A DNA stretch of 64,000 bases, taken from NCBI RefSeq assembly GCF_041146795.1, contig NC_135177.1:62001-126000 (forward strand). Reading direction: 5' to 3'. The DNA is from Maylandia zebra. Lineage: Eukaryota; Chordata; Actinopteri; Cichliformes; Cichlidae. Under the pieces are notes generated by a model. It searched no databases and was not told the origin of the DNA. It saw only the letters and a list, made by a program, of their open reading frames with translations. Positions 1 to 10,394 of the stretch are shown one piece after another (positions within the stretch are counted from its first letter, which is position 1; every line of letters begins with the position of its first letter). Made by a program: the position numbers and the translations under genes.

Positions 1-539
1 GATCACACACTGACTGAAGACTCTGGTTTTTTAAAACACACGCCTAAAAAGAACACACCAGGCGTTTCACTGCGTGATAGTACATTAAAGAAAAAAATAA
101 AGAATAAAAAAAATAAATTAAAGGGTGGTCCTATCGAGTGGTTGGATTTTTGAATTCAGACTATTTCTTACCATAGCTGCAATGTTGTTATTGTTTTTCT
201 GCCTAAAATATTGACTGTTTGTTGTTTTTCTACTGTATTTTTTTTCACTGTTAGATTGTTTTCTTTTATCACAGTTTTTCTATTATTATCATTGTATAAT
301 GTTTGATTTCTTTATTACTCTTGAAGCATGTGTGATGTGACTGTATAATAATACTGTATATGTGACAATTTTGATAATAAACACCATTGACTCGATTAAA
401 TCATGCTCTCATATCGTCTTTTATTATAACCGGTATTACACATCAGTATCCTTGTTGCACACACACATAATCACTACACACTGCTACGGGTTGTATGTTG
501 TTGACAAAGTGACACGCCGTAGCATCGTTACAAGTTAAA
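1..539. other. AT-rich spacer at the left edge, Polinton interior
   Basis: No open frame or recognisable motif was found. The stretch lies downstream of the minus-strand protease gene, so the rest of the Polinton (DNA polymerase B, ATPase and major capsid would be expected) must lie left of the window or be missing. Confidence 0.5.
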
Positions 540-947
540 TTAGTAGAATACATGTTGAGCACATGTGAATAAGATACACCATTTTGTATATGAAATAAAA
601 AAAAATACACAATGTTGACCGCATGTGATGGAGAAGTTATTCTGCACTTGTTTTCCTGAATATAAAATAGTGGAACAGTTTTTTAGAAGAAACACCTTTA
701 TTGCTGATGGAAAACTGTCTAGCGAGTTTCCAAAACTATCAAAAAAATAACCGCGTCTGTCTCTCGAAATATAAACAGCAAGCCAGTGTTCCCCGGGCAT
801 TGTCGAAGGGTGAGTGTTTACAATAGCCATAGCTGGGAGTCTTTGAAGCTGCGCATTGGGTACCTGATCACAGGCTAACACATCTAGAAAATGTGTGTTT
901 TTATTGATAATCCTGCCCATCACAGATGTTAGTTCTATAGTGTTCAT
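540..947 (-). CDS. Adenain-like cysteine protease of a Polinton
   Basis: A 135-residue protein resembling the adenovirus maturation protease (peptidase family C5), which Polintons and adintoviruses also carry to process virion proteins. The catalytic pattern is visible: His54 in GEHWLAVY, an acidic residue at Asp70 in YFFDSFG, and Gln102 seven residues before Cys109 in the TCGQHC motif, the same spacing as in adenain. The ATG at 947-945 is used. It is shorter than the roughly 200-residue adenovirus enzyme, the C-terminal part being missing or diverged. It is the last gene seen of a minus-strand series following the capsid-type genes. Family assignment is firm; activity is not shown. Confidence 0.8.
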   Translation of the reverse strand: MNTIELTSVMGRIINKNTHFLDVLACDQVPNAQLQRLPAMAIVNTHPSTMPGEHWLAVYISRDRRGYFFDSFGNSLDSFPSAIKVFLLKNCSTILYSGKQVQNNFSITCGQHCVFFFISYTKWCILFTCAQHVFY

Positions 948-1154
948 GACCGTCTTTGTTGCCTCAGTAGTAATCCAAGAGCACCTGTCTCATGTTATTT
1001 CAATGACTGAATCAAACACGGAATAACACAAGATGTTCATTGTGCGGGGTAGTGGGTTTCTGAAACGGGTTTCAAGCCTAACGTTCTCGGTTTTAATTAA
1101 CGATACATTGCCTGAATGTCCTTCGTCAGCTTCCAGATTGTGTAACAGTGCCAT

Positions 1155-1595
1155 TTAGAATATGTCAAACGCTGTAGTTTTTGAACGCCTAGTTTTGGGT
1201 CTTTTCACTCCGCGCGGCGGTGTCCGTTTGTTGGATCTTCTGCCTGGTTTTGTGGTTTTACGCTTTTTAGACATAGTGCGCGCTATGGGTGGGGTCTTTG
1301 AAGTACAGGGCGTATACACATACACCCCGTTACCGTCCTGCTTAGTGGCTGTGGGCTTGGTTATCTTGGATATGACATCAGACACTATGCCTGATGCGGC
1401 TGTTTTTAGGTGGGGTTTGACTATACTCACTCCTTTTTTAAACAGCGGTACTGCAAATCTAAATAAGCTGCGGAACAACCCCCCTAGACCTGCGCCATAT
1501 TGTGTGCTGGTCCCTATATACCCTCCCAACTCCCCCCCGGCTTGCGCGAGGTAATATTTTAGATATTTTGCTTCATCTGCGTTGTAGACACCCAT
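1155..1595 (-). CDS. Polinton basic core / minor capsid (PX-like) protein
   Basis: A 146-residue protein in two parts. The N-terminal half is Gly-rich with a hydrophobic/amphipathic stretch (around residues 34-60, GAGLGGLFRSLFRF). The C-terminal 45 residues are extremely Lys/Arg-rich with several KRP/KRK motifs, suited to DNA binding and nuclear entry. This layout recalls adenovirus pVI/pX-type core proteins and the PX product of Polintons. It starts at an ATG at 1595 and lies 9 bases downstream of the next capsid-type gene, compatible with co-transcription. The homology is judged from composition and position, not from a search. Confidence 0.6.
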   Translation of the reverse strand: MGVYNADEAKYLKYYLAQAGGELGGYIGTSTQYGAGLGGLFRSLFRFAVPLFKKGVSIVKPHLKTAASGIVSDVISKITKPTATKQDGNGVYVYTPCTSKTPPIARTMSKKRKTTKPGRRSNKRTPPRGVKRPKTRRSKTTAFDIF

Positions 1596-1604
1596 CCTTT
1601 CTTT

Positions 1605-2213
1605 TTAAAAATGCTGTCTTATCGGTCGGAAGTGTAGCTTGACAAACACCTTACCGTATAAAAAGGGTATGTGTTGATTCTGGTCGTCTTTCAAATCAAT
1701 TTCTATGTCGTTGATTAATGTCTTTGACACAGGTGTGTAGTGTGGACTGTCAAATTGCAAAATGGTTACACGCCGCACATCGTCTGTGATATTTATAGCC
1801 CTTAATAGCCGCGCATGGGCGTCACCCACAAGTTGGTAGTCGGCAATATCTACATAAATAAACATGTTGTATTTTCCGCCGTATATGTCAGCAGGATGTG
1901 GCACGTATGTGTTTTTATAATGAAGTACAAACGGTTCTTCTGTTTCAAATCCTAGGATTTCTGCCAGTCTCCCTCTAATTGTGAGCATGCTGCCTCTAGG
2001 CCCCATAACACTGACATAGTTACTAACTGTGTTGTATTGTGTTTTAATGTCCGTTGTGCCCTGGTGCTGTTGGCATTTCAAATTAAATTCTTTTATTATT
2101 TGCTCCACAAAGGTATAATGACCCACAGACAGCTCGATCGTAGTTACGGCTAGGGCATCATCTTTGACAGGGTTATAAATTTCTACTCGCGCGTCTGGTT
2201 GTGGAAAAGACAA
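1605..2213 (-). CDS. Polinton minor capsid (penton-like) protein, start uncertain
   Basis: About 202 residues without obvious catalytic motifs and rich in beta-prone segments, as expected for a jelly-roll or structural virion protein. Its place between integrase and the basic core protein fits the minor capsid (PY/penton-like) gene of Polintons. The codon at 2213 is TTG, not ATG. The frame stays open upstream to about 2289, where a stop precedes it without an ATG, while an ATG lies further upstream in another frame. The true 5' end is therefore probably lost to a small shift, or the start is spliced. I did not identify single conserved residues, so the product name is an inference from context. 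Confidence 0.5.
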   Translation of the reverse strand: MSFPQPDARVEIYNPVKDDALAVTTIELSVGHYTFVEQIIKEFNLKCQQHQGTTDIKTQYNTVSNYVSVMGPRGSMLTIRGRLAEILGFETEEPFVLHYKNTYVPHPADIYGGKYNMFIYVDIADYQLVGDAHARLLRAINITDDVRRVTILQFDSPHYTPVSKTLINDIEIDLKDDQNQHIPFLYGKVFVKLHFRPIRQHF

Positions 2214-2430
2214 CCAAGTGCGTGGGTACTGTATCTCTATGACAGCTACCTCATACTGATTATTCAGAACAATAGGTTTTGCTGCTTATTGCCTGGGTAA
2301 ACATGAGCCGATGCATTCGAGAAGAGACTCACATAAAAGCCTGCTTTGTTGTTCTTTTTATCCATCCTTCTTTACTCCGTCTCTGCACTGTGATGAATGA
2401 ATGACTGCATAGCTGTGTCATCCGGGTTAA

Positions 2431-3505
2431 TCACGCATCAATGATGTCTTTTTCTGGAATCCATGAATTAAAACTTGCTGGCCATCCTAACCATTTTACT
2501 AGAGCCATCTTTTTCCGGCTCACTTTTTTTCTAGCCAATATGCTTTCAATTTTAAATGTTTTGTTTTTATCAACAATCACACGTTGTATTTCAGGCTCAT
2601 AAAATGTTCCTTTCAACACCTCTCCTACTAGATCGGCTAGTCTGTAGACTGGTGGTTGTCTCCCTATACACTCACTGATTGTGAAAATCTCATCGGTGTA
2701 GGTTTGTTTGTATCCTTTTCGAAAACACTCCTCTCAGTTTCGATATTCGTATGGTGCCGCCAACATTAAATTTAAAATGCACTTTCTTCTGAGGCTTGGT
2801 TTTGTACAGGGTGTTAAAGACCAGCTTCTCATTATCCTTATTTACCTCTGCCGGAGCCATTTGGATAGTCCTGTGATAAGCATTGTTATATGCCTGTGTG
2901 AGCTCAGGGATGACTTGTACATATCTCCTTGAGTTGACGGATGTTAAATACTTCCACATTCTACCCTTGAAGCTGCGGTTGAATCTTTCAACAATACTAG
3001 ATTTAACCTCACTAGCTGTTGAGAAATGTTTGATGTTATATCGCTTCATTAGCTGTTTAAAGGGTGTATTATAAAATTCTTTGCCTTGATCTGTTTGTAG
3101 TTTCATGGGGATCCTGCCCTCGGTAAGTATATCCTCAAATGCGGCTGTTACGGCCGGGCCCGTCTTGGTTGTGAGACATCTAACCCATGCATATTTTGAG
3201 AATACATCTATACATGTTAGCAGGTATCTAACACTGTCATTATCTGCCATGTATTCAGACATATCAACCAGATCGGCTTGAAACTGTTTGTCGATTCCAT
3301 TAACCAATACTCTGTTTCTGGGAAAGTGGATCCTAGCTGGTTTATGGAGTGTATATGTGTCATCTCGTTCTAAATAATGTTTGACCTGTGATAATGAGGG
3401 TTTTACCCCTGTTGCCTCGGCGGTAGCTAAACGGAGCTTATTTAAACTGGCCAAGCCAGCAGGATGGGCCGGATCATGATAAATTTTATACAATGTGTTT
3501 TCCAT
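2431..3505 (-). pseudogene. Polinton integrase with C-terminal chromodomain, frameshifted
   Basis: A retroviral-type DDE integrase, the enzyme that inserts Polinton DNA. The core shows the first Asp in QADLVDMSEY, the second in QTDQGKEF and the Glu in SSIVERFNRS. The frame is lost near 2717 by a one-base shift and the protein ends at 2690. The downstream part, in another frame (2619-2431), has the aromatic pattern of a chromodomain (KIESILARKK, VKWLGWP, NSWIPEKDI). Integrase plus chromodomain is the usual Polinton arrangement and is thought to guide insertion to chromatin. The likely start is the ATG at 3505; the frame extends to a TTG at 3523. Confidence 0.8.
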
Positions 3506-3595
3506 GATGCATGCAAGACACAAATGACTAAAATGTTGGTGTTAACACGTCTTTTTATTTCGTTCACACAGACAATGAATACTGAACAGCATACA

Positions 3596-4144
3596 TTAAA
3601 CCAGGTGTCTCCCAGCCCAGTAGTTACCAATCATGCGAAGCATGGCTGGTTTAACATGCTGGGCATAACGACTTGATTCTAACAGCAGCACAATGTTGTC
3701 GTTAATTGCGCATACTATATGTTGTGATGATCTCAGTTCAGTCATGGTGTGTTCTGCAATCCTGCTGAATTGTGTTCCAGTCCCAGCGACTGTGTATGAG
3801 CGTACAAACAGTCGAATGGCGGGGATGACTCGGTCTGTCTTGAGCCTTATCATCATATCGTCATAGTAGGTGTCAAAGAAATACTCGGACAATTCGTGCA
3901 AGCAGCTGTGTTGCACGGGACTGGGATGAGCTGTTTGACATCCGTAGCATGTATCCTGTAAAAAGTAATTTAGCGCCAACATCAGCAAGTGGTGGGTTGC
4001 AAGCTTGATGTCGATAATGGTTTCTTCACACAGACCCGATCCTGTAGGATCCTGCAGCAATTGTGGAGAGGGGGGTGGAGTTGGTGGGGTCTGGATTAGC
4101 AACGCTGGTGGAGGCAGGGAGTCTGTGAGGTCCCATGCTTGCAT
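3596..4144 (-). CDS. Uncharacterised Polinton protein with a Cys/His cluster
   Basis: A 182-residue protein with a proline-rich N-terminus (about residues 10-30), a helical middle and a Cys/His cluster around residues 66-82 (CYGC, then H and HSC), which could bind a metal ion. I do not recognise a catalytic family. It lies between the integrase and the terminal region of the Polinton, on the same strand, where accessory genes of fish Polintons/adintoviruses sit. The ATG at 4144 is used. No in-frame lesion is seen. Function unknown. Confidence 0.5.
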   Translation of the reverse strand: MQAWDLTDSLPPPALLIQTPPTPPPSPQLLQDPTGSGLCEETIIDIKLATHHLLMLALNYFLQDTCYGCQTAHPSPVQHSCLHELSEYFFDTYYDDMMIRLKTDRVIPAIRLFVRSYTVAGTGTQFSRIAEHTMTELRSSQHIVCAINDNIVLLLESSRYAQHVKPAMLRMIGNYWAGRHLV

Positions 4145-4200
4145 GTCTCCCTCTGAAAAAATGAGAGCAATAAAAAGATGTTATATTTTGTTGCATAGAT

Positions 4201-4202
<2 letters not shown>

Positions 4203-4265
<63 letters not shown>
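4203..4265. repeat. (AC)n microsatellite
   Basis: About 63 bases of uninterrupted AC dinucleotide repeat in the spacer between two Polinton genes. Long Val/Cys and Thr/His open frames across it are artefacts of the repeat. Confidence 0.97.
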
Positions 4266-4270
<5 letters not shown>

Positions 4271-4289
4271 AACCTGCCATTTGGTTTAT

Positions 4290-4849
4290 TTAGTTGTCAG
4301 ACGGCCTTATGATTTTAGGTTTGCACAGGGTAGAAGGCAAACCAGTCTTCGGACAAGTCGCAAAATCATCAAAAACAAGGCATTTTCTAATACCCTCGTA
4401 CGCAGTGTTGAGACTATCCCTCTTGATGGTGTCGTCAATCTGGCTAAACAGACGCAGCATAGGTCTCCAGTCGTACCACTGTATAAAAAACATGTCCTTA
4501 AACCATGTTGCGCGCTCTTCTATGCTCAGAGGGTAAGGATTTAACCTCCAGTTTTCAACCCCTCTGACAGCAATAAAACTTTCCCTGTCATCACATACAC
4601 TGAGAAAAATAAAGTCATCGGGGCTACGGTTGAAGCGATCAGCCTCGACCCTGTAAAGTTCAGGGCCTGTTGGACTGTTCCACTGGGAAACATACAGCAT
4701 CTCTGGGAATCCCACACTGTCCAAGTCCGCACAAACAACTGTGTGAAAGAGTTTCCAGTTTCTAGTAGACATGCATTGTGTCTCCCCCCAAAATACTCCC
4801 TCACCGCAATCTACACGAAGTATAACTGCTCCGTTGGTATATTTAACGG
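4290..4849 (-). pseudogene. C-terminal part of a Polinton gene split by the retrovirus
   Basis: From the ATG at 4772 this encodes 160 residues, but the frame stays open upstream to 4849, exactly where the retroviral LTR begins. The missing N-terminus is at 18317-18482, beyond the retrovirus, in a matching frame once the 4-bp target duplication is counted once. The intact protein would be roughly 240 residues. It is acidic and rich in Trp/Phe/Asp, with no motif I can name. The gene sits nearest the Polinton terminus. The split is seen in the sequence; the function is unknown. Confidence 0.75.
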
Positions 4850-4875
4850 TGTTACGGTTCGTTCGATTCAGGTAA

Positions 4876-5952
4876 TCAGAATCAGAATCAGAATCAGAAT
4901 ACTTTATTGATCCCTGGGGGAAATTATTTTTTGTTACAGTGCTCCATTTTAAACCAACATTAAGACAAGACAGACAATACGCTAACTAAGAATAGTACAA
5001 TATATACATATATATACATACATACATACATAAGTCACTTATAAATAAATATTTGGAAAAGAAACATGTGTAGTTGTAGCAGCAAACAGTGTGTTAAGTG
5101 GATGCGTTGTACAGGGAGATGGCCACAGGCAGGAATGATTTCCTGTGTCGTTCAGTGGTGCTTTTCGGTAATCTCAGTCTCTCACTGAACGAGCTCCTGT
5201 GACTGACCAACATGTCATGGAGTGGGTGGGAGGTGTTATCCAACATTGTCTTTATCTTGGACAGCATCCGCCTCTCCGACACCACCTTGAGGGAGTCCAG
5301 CTCCATCCCCACAACATTGCTGGCCTTACGGATCAGTTTATTAAGTCTGTTGGCATCTGCGACCCTCAGCCTGCTCCCCCAGCATGCAACAGCATAGAGG
5401 ATCGCACTGGCCACCACAGACTCATAGAAAATCCTCAGCATTTTCTGGCAGATGTTGAAGGACCTCAGTCGCCTCAAAAAATAGAGACGACTCTGGCCCT
5501 TCCTGTAAAGTGCTGTGGTGTTTTTAGCCCAGTCCAGTTTATTGTCAATGTGTACTCCAAGGTATTTATAGTCCTCCACAATGTCAACACTGACCCCCTG
5601 GATTGAAACAGGGGTCAAGTGTTTCCTGGTCTTCCTGAAGTCCACGATCAGTTCCTTGGTCTTTGCCACGTTGAGCTGCAGATGATTCTGCTCACACCAC
5701 GTGACAAAGGAGTCGACCACAGCCCGGTACTCTGTCTCATCATCCCTGCTGATGCATCCAACCACCGCAGAGTCATCAGAAAACTTCTGAAGATGGCAGG
5801 TCTCTGTGCAGTGGCTGAAGTCTGTGGTGTAGAGGGTGAAGAGGAAGGGGGAGAGGACAGTCCCCTGTGGTGCCCCTGTGTTGCTAATCACCTTGTCAGA
5901 CACACACTGTGGGAGACGTACATATTGTGGTCTTCCTGTCAGGTAATCAACA
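4876..5952 (-). mobile_element. 5'-truncated CR1/L2/Rex1-type LINE in the LTR
   Basis: A 1077-bp LINE 3' portion flanked by a 6-bp target duplication, AGGTAA (4870-4875 and 5953-5958). It is on the minus strand: the 3' end is at the low coordinate and ends in a short tandem tail (CTGATT repeats), preceded by the fish-typical motif around TTTATTGATCCC. It carries the C-terminal part of a reverse transcriptase. The clade is judged from protein style and tail, so only the broader CR1/L2/Rex1 group is claimed. Confidence 0.85.
5094..5903 (-). pseudogene. LINE reverse transcriptase, C-terminal fragment
   Basis: About 269 residues of a non-LTR reverse transcriptase. The fragment begins just before the GAPQGTVLSP motif (RT domain 4 region). 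It continues through the catalytic box, here written FSDDSAVVG (normally F/Y-A/S-D-D), the YKYLGVHID motif and the thumb and C-terminal region. The endonuclease and N-terminal fingers are absent because the element is 5'-truncated. No stop interrupts the remaining frame, suggesting recent insertion. Confidence 0.85.
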
Positions 5953-6520
5953 AGGTAAGAGAAGAAAGCAAGCCCAGGCCGAAGTAGGTGTCAAAAATAG
6001 TGATCTTTATTACACACTTTGCGCAGTCAGTGTGGGAAAGACAATTTGCAATACAATCCTTCGTCGACTGGACCGTCCCGTCTCCTTATATTACCATTAT
6101 GACATCACAGTTGGATCTTTACTGGAAATGATAACAATTGCCCTCCTCTTCAAAACCTTGTCCTAATATAGACATCAACTGCTACTCTTAAAGAAAAACA
6201 AGTGTGTATTACATTGTGCATTTTGTGAAAGTGTATCTATCAGAAAAACTGTCCTCAGACGACCCTCCTATTATTACTAAGTGTGAGTGTAAACGTGCGT
6301 GTGTTATATAAGTCCGTGCATGTGATTACAGGCCGGCGTACGTGCAGAACTGAACGCAGACAGGCCGGTGTCCAAGTACTGATCATCTGTGTGCATTAAT
6401 ATTTGGTCAAAGTAACATAGATGTGATTCAAAGATTATTCTGTGAACAGATTCAACAATGGTAAATGATTAATCAATGATAACTGATTATAAGAATACAA
6501 AATAAAGTATCTCCTGATCA

Positions 6521-6540
6521 CACTCCTCCTCTTTGGCCTT
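6521..6540 (-). promoter_or_regulatory. Polypurine tract next to the 3' LTR
   Basis: On the minus strand a purine run (AAAGAGGAGGAG followed by TG) directly precedes the TGATCAGG start of the LTR. This is where plus-strand DNA synthesis is primed in retroviruses. Position and composition fit; no experimental support. Confidence 0.75.
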
Positions 6541-6574
6541 TAGAAAAAAGGCCAACTTTTACCCAGATATTGTG

Positions 6575-8643
6575 TCACTCCTCCATCCAGGCGGCTTCTC
6601 GCAACGGCATCATATGTTCCGGACCAGCTGACCCAGCTGAACCAGAAGCTATGGCCCTGCTCACCAGATTACCCAACACCTGCCTTACCAGAGGAATGAG
6701 ACAACACCCGATCAGCAATAAACCTAGAAAAACTAAAAGAGAAAACATGGCAGACATAAACACACCCTTCCATTGCCCAAAAACAGATGTGATCCAGTCT
6801 CCCAGCCTCGAGTTCACGCCTGATTGCTCATGCATGGTTCTAGATAACGCTTTCAAATCTCCAGCGCCCGCGCGACCGTTCCGTCCGGAGCTGTATTGTT
6901 GGGAATAAAGGTGCAACATAAGTCCCCAAACATCGCACACACGCCTCCCTTTTCAGCCAATAACATATCCAGCGCCATTCGATTTTGGATTCCCATTAAC
7001 GACGTCGGACCTAATTGTTCTGCAAGGCCTTCCACCGCGTCCCTAGTGAGATTAGAGAGTCTCAACACATTATAATGAACATAGTTAATGCGATCAACAT
7101 TTTTATTTGGAGTTACCCACAAAAACACACTTTCAAACCCGGCCACTATCTGATCAACTAAGTTATACTCATCTGGAACTCCTCTGGGAACTCCTATTGA
7201 GTCAATCCAGGTTGGCGAGTCCCGTCTTGGATCATACCTGTGGATACCCCCTGTGGCTCTCCTTCGTCTGGCTGTAGACACATCCGCGCCTCGCTGTGGA
7301 ACTGTCTCTAGCCTACTTCCTATGAGCATCAAAGGTGCAGCTAGGCACACCAGAGCACATGTTCCCACACTCCCCAAGGGAACCTGCACCAAAAGGGTGT
7401 ACTCTCCACAATAATAATATAGCCCACCTCTCGCCCAGGTGCCTATAATTGTGCTTGGGTCACTTACATCATTGGTAGTCCTACCTGTGATTGTCCTCTG
7501 ACACCAGCTTGGATCAATCCTCCCTACCCTAAATCTCACTCTGTCGGTAGAGAACTCAAAACATGTATAATTATCTCGTTTTGGTGTGAATGAACCTGGT
7601 TGTGTACGTTTATCAATTGGCGGATATAAACCTGACAAAGTGGTGCAGTTACCTGTGTCCACCGCCCCTCTAGTTAATCTCAGCATGCAATTATAACCCC
7701 ACTCATCCTCTGGATACAGAGGAGCGGGTTCAGTAAACAAATGAGGTCGAGCGGTAGCACAAGCAACACAATCAACCACTTCCTGCTCTTTAGCATTTTG
7801 AGCCACCCAATCTAACCAAAGATTCCTATCTCCGAAACCTGTGGCACGCTCTATCAACTCCTGAGGTTTTAACCTAGTATAATCAGTGGCAACAAACCAT
7901 TTCTCTTCTGAGTCCTTGTAAGTAACTGTCTCTAAGGGATCCATTTGCTCCGTGAGATTCAGTGCAGAGTCATTCCCCAGCGGTTTAGACCTGGGATTGA
8001 ATAAATTCACCCGAATTAACCCGAATGGATCTGTCCCTACCTTATCTACCCCTACTACTAGATAAAACGCACCTCCATCAAACCCAGGTTCAGGGAGTTC
8101 ATTCCATGGTCCTAGGGAAAGAGTAATAGGGTTATTTGTAACAGAATAATCTCTCTGAATAGCTATTCCTTCAAGGGCCGGTGGCACTGTTGGCTGCCAT
8201 CCTACTCCTGTCCACGCGACCACATCCTGCCAAGAACACCACTGATCCGTTACATAGGTGTAGATGTCACTATCCCATGATGGGCCCCACACCGACTTAG
8301 GGTAACACATCATTGGATGATAACAAACCCACACATTATATGTTCTCCAGCTATTACCGTCACCCGAGCATTTAATTACCTCACACAAATCGAATATGAA
8401 CGCTGTCGTGGACCCATTAACATACCCAAACTCGACTCCGCCACTGGCTTTGAGACACCCATCATCCCCACCTGAACCAACCGCACGCTTGACTTTTTTC
8501 GACGATTTGATCGGTTCGGGCTCTGGAGCGGATAGACCTCTGCGTCTGGGCAATTCACCTGTCTGCCAAAAAACAAAGAAACACGTTATAACACTTATTA
8601 ACCCCAACACCCCCGTTATTTTCCAATTTTCCCACAATTTCAT
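6575..8643 (-). pseudogene. env: Retroviral envelope gene (env), one frameshift
   Basis: The 5' part (8643-6853) encodes 596 residues. It has an N-terminal hydrophobic segment (about residues 11-27, signal/anchor), many Cys and N-glycosylation sites, a basic furin-type site RRRR near residue 460 separating surface and transmembrane subunits, and a CX6CC motif near residues 568-576 (GVCAMFGDLCC), the disulfide hallmark of gamma-type Env. A one-base shift near 6856-6862 ends the frame. The remaining transmembrane subunit, including a membrane span (about 6660-6760) and short tail, continues in another frame to 6575. Env sits at the usual place before the 3' LTR. The coding potential is otherwise intact. 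Confidence 0.9.
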
Positions 8644-10150
8644 GATGCTCCCAGGCTCGTTTTACTTTTACTCTAAGCTACGTAATAAGAATATAAAGTT
8701 ATAAGTATAAAAGTATGTGATTAACGTACAAAACTATTAAGATTCCTTTAAACTATCAATTACTTCAGACTAGAGCCCTAGCCTATTTAGGAGCCTCAAA
8801 TGAATTAACTGACGTGTGCCGCTCCTCTTCTTTTCTTCGCCTCAACTCAGGTTAGACTACTGAGGAGGACCGTGGCCAGGGGGAGAGGATTATTCTGCCT
8901 CTATATTCCCCCTGGGTTAGTTGGGGTGGAGCTTAGCTCCAGCAAGCTCTCGTCCGCGACTGCACACTGAGACCAATGGAACCAGGTCTCCCCTTTCCCC
9001 TTCAGACGGACAGCACTGGTGGTTCGGGCAGTTACTTCGAAGGGTCCGGTCCACCTCGGGTCTCTCCACTTTCGCTTAATGACCTTCAGCCACACCGCCT
9101 TGGCATCGGGGATGGACCTGTCCTCCGCTTTCACCCCTTCTCCAACCTGTTGTGTGAAACTAGACACAAGAGCTTTTAATTCTTTCCAACATTCAATATG
9201 TTTTCTGTTACTTTTTACACTTTCTTCCGCCGGAACTGTCGTCCAAGGACCTGGAAACTGTCGTCCTGTCAACAGCTCATATGGTGTGAAACCTGTGGAT
9301 TGATTAACACAACATCTTATTATCATCAATGCAATTGGCAGGGCTGCTACCCAATTTAGCCCCGTGTGAGCAGAAATTTTAGCAATTTTATTCTTCAGGT
9401 TTAGATTCATTCTTTCTACCTTTCCCTGCGACTGGGGGTGATATACCGTGCCAAATCTATGTTGCAACCCCAGCTTCTGTTCTACCTCTGCCAAATCTTT
9501 GTTTTTGAAATGAGTCCCATTGTCGGACCTGATCCGCTTCGGGAAACCATGGCGGGGGATGTAATGATTGATTAAACACTTAATCACACTTTTTGCATCC
9601 TCCCTCTTGGTTGGCCATGCCTCAGGCCAGCCCGTCAAAGCATCTACACTTACCAGTAGATATCGAACTCCTCCTGGGCCTGGATCAATCATGTCAGTGA
9701 AGTCAATAACAATCTCTTCACCTGGTCTTTCTGGAATGGGGAACTTACCTGCCTCTGGTTTAATCACTGGCTTCGGATTGTGCCTCCCACAGATCAGACA
9801 CGTCCTGGCCTTCTCCTTGATCATATCCTTCAAAAAGGGATGCCACCAATGGCACAGATGTCTCCCCATCTGGGCGACACCTACATGTCCAAGGCCGTGC
9901 GCTTCGGCAATCTTCTGTTTTGCCAAGTTGGCTGTCAACACTGGTCGACCGTCAGGTCCTCGCCAGAGACCTCCTTCTTCCCAGGCTCCTCGACTCTTCC
10001 AGATCCCCTTTTCTTCTGGGGCGGCCTCCCCTTGGGCCTTCCTGGCTTCCTCTAGCATGTTAACTCCTAATTCTTCCTCCACCGTTATTTGTACCATCTG
10101 TCGTGATGCTTTATAACCCGCTGCCTCTTTTGCAGCTCGATCGGCTTCCT

Positions 10151-10394
10151 GGACTGACTAACCAACACAAGCGCAAACACACTGACCTACACCACCAAAC
10201 CATCGCACACACCAACCTGTAAATGCTCTTTTGCACAATATTATTACTAGATATATTATATATATATATTTTTTTTTGCACTAACTTGTCTTGTAGCACC
10301 TTGGTTCCTGGAGGAACGTTGTTTCGCCTCACTGTGTATTTTTAAACTGTATATGGTTGAAGTGACAATAAAGTTGAACTTGAACTTGAACTTG
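10151..10394 (+). mobile_element. Short CR1/L2-type LINE 3' end inserted in pol
   Basis: A 244-bp block foreign to the pol frame. It ends on the plus strand with GACAATAAAG followed by a TTGAAC-type tandem tail, the 3' terminus of a fish LINE. The pol frame continues on both sides with no duplicated or lost bases that I can see, so there is no target duplication, which is common for CR1-like insertions. The insertion separates RNase H from integrase. Confidence 0.8.

Larger units (their letters stand above)
4850..6520 (-). repeat. 3' LTR of the retrovirus, interrupted by a LINE
   Basis: LTR sequence occupies 4850-4875 and 5959-6520 (588 bases, the same as the 5' LTR). The inserted LINE and its 6-bp duplication fill the gap. 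The ends are TG...CA. By alignment with the 5' LTR, the TATA-type box lies at 6305-6311 and the AATAAA signal at 6006-6011 (minus strand). The LINE sits between the poly(A) signal and the LTR end, near the U5 terminus. Confidence 0.93.

Noticed and set aside
4005..4280. Frames with poly(Thr-His) or poly(Val-Cys)
   Set aside because: Produced by the (AC)n microsatellite.
6575..8643. env as a domesticated host gene
   Set aside because: It has a frameshift and lies in a young provirus with full LTRs, gag and pol; no sign of selection for host use.
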